Shown piece by piece: positions 59,348-64,000 of a stretch of DNA of 64,000 nucleotides. The notes below the pieces were generated by a model. That model had not been told where the DNA came from and ran no database searches. It was given only the letters and a program-made list of their open reading frames with translations. A program made the translations under genes and the position numbers. The DNA lies in NCBI GenBank assembly GCA_017406565.1, contig JAFQYG010000006.1, positions 1-64,000 of the forward strand, given 5' to 3'. Within the stretch, counting starts at the first letter, position 1. Every line of letters begins with the position of its first letter. The stretch comes from Candidatus Saccharimonadota bacterium. Its GTDB lineage: Bacteria > Patescibacteriota > Saccharimonadia > Saccharimonadales > Saccharimonadaceae.

Positions 59348-61579
59348 ATGAGCATAAAAAGACCATATATGCCCGCAATTTATCTTTTGTTTTTGAGCAT
59401 CTTCTTTGGTTTTATTCTTACCTCGTCCACCACTTCTGCAGACGAACTCGTAGATGAGATTAACGTCAACGTTCCAATCTCCTGTAGTCTCGCTGGTACT
59501 GGTATGGATTCTCACACCACTTCACTTATGAATGGTAATTATGCTTCCGATGTGGGCACTACCACGCTCAAGGCTCTCTGTAATGACAACGAAGGTTTTG
59601 CTATCTATGCTATAGGTTACACAGATGATACAGATGGTAAAACCGTTATGACAAACTCTGCATTAGACAGTGATTATGATATTCAAACTGGTACCGGTAC
59701 AAGTGGCAATTCGCAATGGGCTATGAGATTGTCTACTCAGACTTCTCCAGAACCGACTTATCCAATCTCAATTATGAATAATTATAATCAATATCACGTT
59801 ATCCCAGATGATTATGAACTAGTAGCTAAACGTACTGCGGCTACCGACGTAGGCACCGCTGCTATAGGCTCAACTCTTACTTCTACATATCAAATCTATG
59901 TTTCCACTACTCAACCCGCCGGCACCTATACTGGGAAAGTCAAATATACATTAATTCACCCCAATTATGCTGACAGTGATGCCTTGAAAAACGCAGTTAC
60001 TGTAGTTTTTGACGGGAATGGCTTAACTTTCCCAGATGGGACTACTACTAATACCGTAAAATATGCCAATATTTGTAGACCAGGTGACCCTGGTTATGTA
60101 GGCAGCACATATCAAGAAGTTATGACTTCCAATATTAATCCTGGCGGGCAATCGAGTGGGTCATATGATTCAGACGAATCCATCTTGCAACCAGTTACTA
60201 TTAGCGGAGCCGACAGGCTTAAAGTTGTTATAAGATATGGGTTTTCTAACGCAATGGGAGCCATAATAGAAGGAAATTGGGATGGAGAATCCGAACCAGA
60301 TAGCTATCAAATACTCGATGAAAATGATAATAATGAAAAAACTTTTGTCTTTGACGGCGATACCATAACAGCCCTTTTCAATAGTCAGAATAGCGCAGAG
60401 GAAGATTTCAATTATGGCATATATGTTAAAGTTTATCCAATCTACAATACTGAACAGCCCGGTGCTACTTACGAAGAATTCCCAAGCGACGATTGCTTCA
60501 TTACTTCCATTTCCAGTGCTTATACTGAGACTACCGAATGGCATGGCAAATGGACTGCCGAAATACCGTATGAATATGAATCTTGTTATTGGGATGATGA
60601 GCTACAGGAAGACGTTTGCGAAACTATTGCTGGAACCGATGAAAGAGAATTCAAAGACAAAGCTGCTGGTTGCGATCAGTGGGGATATTGTTGGGATGCA
60701 GAAAGTGCAGAGATTGCTCTTCTCCGCTATATTCAGGAAAACTATGGACAACTAAAGAGGTCTACAATTAATCTTTCTTCCTATGTACCAGTTACTTTTG
60801 ACCAAATTTATGCTTCAGCCAATAAATCTAAAGTCAACGGGTATTATAAAATACAAGACCTTAATGTTTCGATGTGCTCTGAGGTTTCAATTGATGAGAC
60901 CACCACGGTGATAGACATACGTGACAATAATATTTATAGTATTGGCAAGTTCTCCGATGGAAACTGTTGGTTACGCGATAACCTCAGACTAAATCCACTT
61001 GATTCTTCTACCGCATCTAACATGTCCTCATCCAACACTAACGCTTCCGATAACGCCATTTATAATTATTACCATGGAGGTAATCCTAGTGGTGTTGATG
61101 GTTGGACGTCTACAATAGTGTCCAGTCCTAATGATTGGGAACCTACTAATAATCTCCTGGATCCCTTTATCCATATTTCTGAAAACAATTCTTATGGTAT
61201 TTATTATAATTACTGTGCAGCAACCGTTGGCACGTATTGTTATACTAACGGTAACTATAACAGTTCATCTTTTGATGTGTGCCCAATTAATTGGAATTTA
61301 CCAAGTTTGTATCAATTTACCGATGTTGACGCTCAATCCATAACGTCAACTCTTGGAGGATCCTATAGCCCTGGCATTACATCAAATCCGACTGATTACA
61401 TGGTAGATGAAGGGTCGCGTGGCTATTATTGGACTTCGAGCTATGCGAATTCGTTTATGATGAAAAGTGCTGAATGTCGTTTCGGTGGTGGTAATTGTCG
61501 AGACTCATCCTATGGGTCTAACGGAACACCTCGATATACTGGACTCCCCATCCGTTGTGTAGTTTCAGTTTCTGATTAG
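59348..61579 (+). CDS. Large secreted surface protein with FISUMP C-terminus
   Basis: 743 residues. Signal peptide (LFLSIFFGFILTSSTTSA), N-terminal domain INVNVPISCSLAGTGMD with GTYTGKVKYTLIHPN (a beta-sandwich resembling spore-coat or pilin adhesin domains), a middle part with VVFDGNGLTFPDGTTTNTV, and a FISUMP domain: SIGKFSDGNCWLRDNLRL, NLPSLYQFTDVDA, GYYWTSSYANS, LPIRCVV. Paralogous to the partial gene at 2-1096 and the truncated one at 16440. TATAAT (59336-59341) is 6 nt before the ATG. Confidence 0.82.
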   Translation: MSIKRPYMPAIYLLFLSIFFGFILTSSTTSADELVDEINVNVPISCSLAGTGMDSHTTSLMNGNYASDVGTTTLKALCNDNEGFAIYAIGYTDDTDGKTVMTNSALDSDYDIQTGTGTSGNSQWAMRLSTQTSPEPTYPISIMNNYNQYHVIPDDYELVAKRTAATDVGTAAIGSTLTSTYQIYVSTTQPAGTYTGKVKYTLIHPNYADSDALKNAVTVVFDGNGLTFPDGTTTNTVKYANICRPGDPGYVGSTYQEVMTSNINPGGQSSGSYDSDESILQPVTISGADRLKVVIRYGFSNAMGAIIEGNWDGESEPDSYQILDENDNNEKTFVFDGDTITALFNSQNSAEEDFNYGIYVKVYPIYNTEQPGATYEEFPSDDCFITSISSAYTETTEWHGKWTAEIPYEYESCYWDDELQEDVCETIAGTDEREFKDKAAGCDQWGYCWDAESAEIALLRYIQENYGQLKRSTINLSSYVPVTFDQIYASANKSKVNGYYKIQDLNVSMCSEVSIDETTTVIDIRDNNIYSIGKFSDGNCWLRDNLRLNPLDSSTASNMSSSNTNASDNAIYNYYHGGNPSGVDGWTSTIVSSPNDWEPTNNLLDPFIHISENNSYGIYYNYCAATVGTYCYTNGNYNSSSFDVCPINWNLPSLYQFTDVDAQSITSTLGGSYSPGITSNPTDYMVDEGSRGYYWTSSYANSFMMKSAECRFGGGNCRDSSYGSNGTPRYTGLPIRCVVSVSD

Positions 61580-62392
61580 CTATAGCTGGTTCAAATTTAT
61601 CTCCGGAAAGTTCGTCCGAATATGTTCAGCATACCCATTGTCAATATCTTGCCACGCTTTTTTCATGCGTGAGATTTCTTCAATATTATCAAACTGGCTT
61701 AAGAAAGTTTTTTCAAATTCTTTCGGTGCTGGGCGAGAAACAATTCTCGCGACATCCATATTTGGGTTACCAGTGCCTGCAAAACAAAAATCAATTACCC
61801 CAATCACCTTATCATTTTCATCCAGCAGAATATTTCCGAGATTCAAATCACCGTGTACAAATTGTTTTGTTTCTGTCTCTTTAATATATTCATGGTCCTC
61901 ATCGATATGCTTATCATAATGTTCGTAATCTAATTCTTTCAAAAACTTAGATAGAGGGTATTTTACCTTCGCTGGTGCTTCGCGTAAATCAATCCCTGAA
62001 AGCTCTTTAACGAGTTTTGCGACATCATATGCTGCACCAGTCAACGCAGTATGGGATAAATGATAAATTCTATCGCCCAGCGTATAACCTTCAATCTTTT
62101 CGTGCACTGAGAAAGGTCGACCCTTTTCATCATAACAGAGTTTCATTTGAGGAGTATAATAACTCGTCTTCCCATCGACAAAATTACACACCGCTGCATC
62201 CTTCACAATCATCTTGGACCAAAATGGATTACGTGGAAATCGGAAAAAATAAGCACCTTTGTCAGTCGTCACTTCTATCACGATATTAGTCCACCCCGTC
62301 AAAATATGTTTCGACTCCAAAATCTTTTTGTCAGAAAGCGTATCAGAAATGATTTTATCCAGCGGATCCGCCGGAGTAAAAAACTTATTCAT
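61580..62392 (-). CDS. APH-like phosphotransferase
   Basis: 270 residues, aminoglycoside phosphotransferase/choline kinase fold: FVHGDLNLGNILLDENDKVI (catalytic HGDxxxxN), GVIDFCFAGTGNPNMDVARI (DFG-like). Start RFPRNPFWSKMIVKDAAVC carries the Lys of the nucleotide site. Substrate unknown. Its start lies 16 nt from the divergent kinase at 62409. Confidence 0.85.
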   Translation of the reverse strand: MNKFFTPADPLDKIISDTLSDKKILESKHILTGWTNIVIEVTTDKGAYFFRFPRNPFWSKMIVKDAAVCNFVDGKTSYYTPQMKLCYDEKGRPFSVHEKIEGYTLGDRIYHLSHTALTGAAYDVAKLVKELSGIDLREAPAKVKYPLSKFLKELDYEHYDKHIDEDHEYIKETETKQFVHGDLNLGNILLDENDKVIGVIDFCFAGTGNPNMDVARIVSRPAPKEFEKTFLSQFDNIEEISRMKKAWQDIDNGYAEHIRTNFPEINLNQL

Positions 62393-62408
62393 ATGTTATA
62401 ATCATACC

Positions 62409-62975
62409 ATGGATAATGTAAAAATTCTAGCAGTCGTCGGCATGAGTGGCTCCGGCAAATCAGTAGTAGTAGACCACCTAACCAGCAAAGGTTACCCTAA
62501 AGTTTACTTTGGTGGCATGATTTACAAAGAAATGGAAAAACGCGGCATCGTTCGCACCGAAGATGGTGAATCCGAAAAAAAGTTCCGTGAAGAAATCCGT
62601 GAAAAAGAAGGTAAAGATTGGGTAGTTAATCAAGCTATCGCTGAAACCAAAGACCTCATTAAAGCTGGTCAAAAACGTATCATTCTTGATGGAGTTTATT
62701 CCTGGACTGAATACAAGATTCTAAAACACGAATTTCCCACCTGCCTCACCTTTATTGCTATAGTTGTTGACAAAAAACTTCGCTATGAACGTGTCGCTAA
62801 ACGTCCTGAGCGTGCCTTTGATGGCAAAGCCATTCGCGAACGTGATCGTAGCGAAATTGAAAATCTTGAAAAAGGCGGCCCTATCGCCGCAGCAGATTAC
62901 TATATCTTAAATAACGGCACCATCGAAGACGTTCATCAAGCAACCGACAAAATCCTAAAGGAGATTGATTTTTAG
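62409..62975 (+). CDS. P-loop nucleotide kinase-like protein (UPF0200 type)
   Basis: 188 residues: ILAVVGMSGSGKSVVVDHL (Walker A 11-18), YFGGMIYKEMEKRGI, IILDGVYSWTEYKIL, RYERVAKRPERAFDG. The pattern MxxxEMxxRG and R-R lid match archaeal UPF0200 and dephospho-CoA-kinase-like proteins. The ATG at 62409 has TATAAT (62397-62402) 6 nt upstream; a longer reading from 62259 runs through the divergent gene. Confidence 0.7.
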   Translation: MDNVKILAVVGMSGSGKSVVVDHLTSKGYPKVYFGGMIYKEMEKRGIVRTEDGESEKKFREEIREKEGKDWVVNQAIAETKDLIKAGQKRIILDGVYSWTEYKILKHEFPTCLTFIAIVVDKKLRYERVAKRPERAFDGKAIRERDRSEIENLEKGGPIAAADYYILNNGTIEDVHQATDKILKEIDF

Positions 62976-62999
62976 CCGTAATATTGGGAGGACCACGTT

Positions 63000-64000
63000 A
63001 TGAATCGCTTAGTACTAATTGACGGAAAATCGGTTTTTTACCGAGGGTATTATGCTATGGGCGCCCTCAGTTTGGCCGATGGCACTCCTACAGGAGGTAT
63101 TTATGGTTTTGCTGCCATTTCTATGGAAATTGTCAGGAAACTAAAACCCACCAAAGTCGTAGTTGCGTGGGACTCCAAAAGTTCTACTTCTAAGCGTCGT
63201 GTTATCTATCCTGATTATAAAGCTGGTAGAGTTAAGCCAGGCGAAGACTTTTACGCTCAAATCCCACTCTTAAAAGAGCTCATAAAAGACCTTGGCTGGA
63301 ATTTCGTCGAGATTGATGATTATGAAGCTGACGATATTATTGGTACACTTTCGCAACAGGCCGACGAGGCAGGGAATTATGAAACTTTCATTATTTCCTC
63401 TGACCTCGATATGCTCCAAATTGTCGATGATAACACCCATATGTGGCGTATCCTCAAAGGTTTCACTAATATTGAACAGATTGACGTCAAAGAGCTAGAA
63501 GAAAAATATAACATTAAAAAATCTCAGTTTTTGGATCTGAAAGCTTTGAAGGGCGATTCGTCTGACAATATACCAGGTGTTCCAGGTATCGGTGAAAAAA
63601 CCGCTGCCAAACTCCTCAATGACTATGATAATCTAGATGGTATTTATAATAATATAGACAAAATCTCTGGCTCGACCAAAACAAAACTAGAAACTGGCAA
63701 AGAATCAGCCTATATGTCAAAAGAACTCGCCAAAATCATGTTCGACGCACCAGTCAAACTTAGTGAACTTATCGATTTTAATTTTGATCCAGACCAAATC
63801 ATTGCCGCTCTCAAAAAACTCGCCTTCAATTCTCTAATTCGAAAATATAGTTCCGGCGAATTAAAAAATAGTACTTCTAAAGAAACTCGAAATAATCATT
63901 TCGAGGTCGTACGCGACGACGGGAGCGAAATAGCGAGCGAGCCGAGAAACGATTATTCGAGTTTTTCAAAAGATACAATTATTGATTGGAACATCAAATC
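63000..64000 (+). CDS. polA: DNA polymerase I, 3' end outside the window
   Basis: The first 333 codons are seen: NRLVLIDGKSVFYRGYYAMG, DDYEADDIIGTLS, ISSDLDMLQIVDD, LKGDSSDNIPGVPGIGEKTA: the 5'-3' exonuclease domain with its acidic residues and helix-hairpin-helix. GGGAGGA SD 7 nt before the ATG, 22 nt after the kinase gene, so the two form an operon. A palindromic insertion (63882-63967) lies at about residue 294-322, in the linker before the next domain. Confidence 0.95.
   Translation, partial: MNRLVLIDGKSVFYRGYYAMGALSLADGTPTGGIYGFAAISMEIVRKLKPTKVVVAWDSKSSTSKRRVIYPDYKAGRVKPGEDFYAQIPLLKELIKDLGWNFVEIDDYEADDIIGTLSQQADEAGNYETFIISSDLDMLQIVDDNTHMWRILKGFTNIEQIDVKELEEKYNIKKSQFLDLKALKGDSSDNIPGVPGIGEKTAAKLLNDYDNLDGIYNNIDKISGSTKTKLETGKESAYMSKELAKIMFDAPVKLSELIDFNFDPDQIIAALKKLAFNSLIRKYSSGELKNSTSKETRNNHFEVVRDDGSEIASEPRNDYSSFSKDTIIDWNIK
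63882..63967 (+). repeat. In-frame palindromic element in polA (43-bp core)
   Basis: Core 63903-63945 begins GAGG and ends GAGCCGA like the 75-bp cores and contains GACGACGGGAGCGA, but lacks the first hairpin. Arms 63882-63902 (GAAACTCGAAATAATCATTTC) and 63946-63967 mirror each other with one substitution and one indel near the middle plus end differences. Confidence 0.87.

Overview
The window looks like part of a small, streamlined genome of the candidate phyla radiation, most probably Candidatus Saccharibacteria (TM7). Pointers are the mix of a Gram-positive-type surface (FemAB-like transferases, no outer-membrane genes) with a type IV pilus locus, secreted proteins carrying VirB2/TrbC-like pilin modules, few biosynthetic genes, short essential proteins, and very tight packing. 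TGA acts as a stop (for example at the end of the glycoside hydrolase at 11898-11900), so the recoded code of Gracilibacteria/SR1 does not apply. The lineage call is inference from gene content, not from a marker-gene tree.

Layout. 1-6.7 kb: the end of a secreted FISUMP-type surface protein, tRNA-Ser(GGA), a MacB-like ABC exporter, a Mur ligase lacking its N-terminal domain next to a degenerate Mur-ligase paralogue, a RhuM-Fic protein and tRNA-Ser(CGA). 6.7-13 kb: tRNA-Arg(GCG), PAP2 and HIT proteins, valS, a GH13 enzyme, an orphan transposase N-terminal domain and a membrane-anchored YLYP-motif protein. 13-19 kb: a candidate small RNA, two FemAB proteins, DUF362, a truncated surface-protein gene and a CtpE-like P-type ATPase. 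19-29.6 kb: tsaD, rlmH, tRNA-Gln, two TrbC-like fusion proteins, ftsK and unknowns. 29.6-31.4 kb: rpsF-ssb-rpsR-efp. 31.4-43.2 kb: type IV pilus locus (pilM, pilN-like, pilO-like, pilB, pilT, pilC, two pilins, pilD and a large pilin-like adhesin). 43-54.5 kb: Xer recombinase, ndk, an SLH protein, an amino-acid ABC importer, tRNA-Arg(CCT), tRNA-Gly(CCC), argS, a serpin, orn and mscL. 54.5-64 kb: dnaG-rpoD, a VirB2-like pilin, a lipid kinase, a zeta-like kinase, a large surface protein, an APH-like kinase and the start of polA.

Three window-wide patterns stand out. (1) At least six palindromic insertions of 86-123 bp lie in frame inside valS, a femAB gene, the P-type ATPase gene, argS (twice) and polA. 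Four share a 75-bp core, and in every copy the core is bracketed by an imperfect inverted repeat of about 17-23 nt whose sequence is particular to that site. They resemble in behaviour the Rickettsia palindromic elements, but the site-specific mirrored arms are unusual. (2) Twenty-one start codons lie exactly 6 nt after a -10 hexamer, which puts the predicted transcription start on the A of the ATG: leaderless mRNA appears to be the default for first genes, while internal operon genes and a few promoter-led genes carry Shine-Dalgarno sequences. (3) Two tRNA genes (Arg-GCG and Gln-TTG) are followed 78-81 nt later by a copy of their own 3' end behind the same 12-nt palindrome, and two others run directly into a downstream reading frame.

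Functionally the window combines core information processing (valS, argS, dnaG, rpoD, polA, rpsF, ssb, rpsR, efp, tsaD, rlmH) with cell-surface equipment expected of an epibiont that must attach to and take material from another cell: type IV pili with retraction ATPase, pilin-fused secreted proteins (one with an NlpC/P60-like domain), adhesin-like proteins, an amino-acid importer and a membrane-anchored serpin. No rRNA, CRISPR array, complete insertion sequence or prophage was seen.
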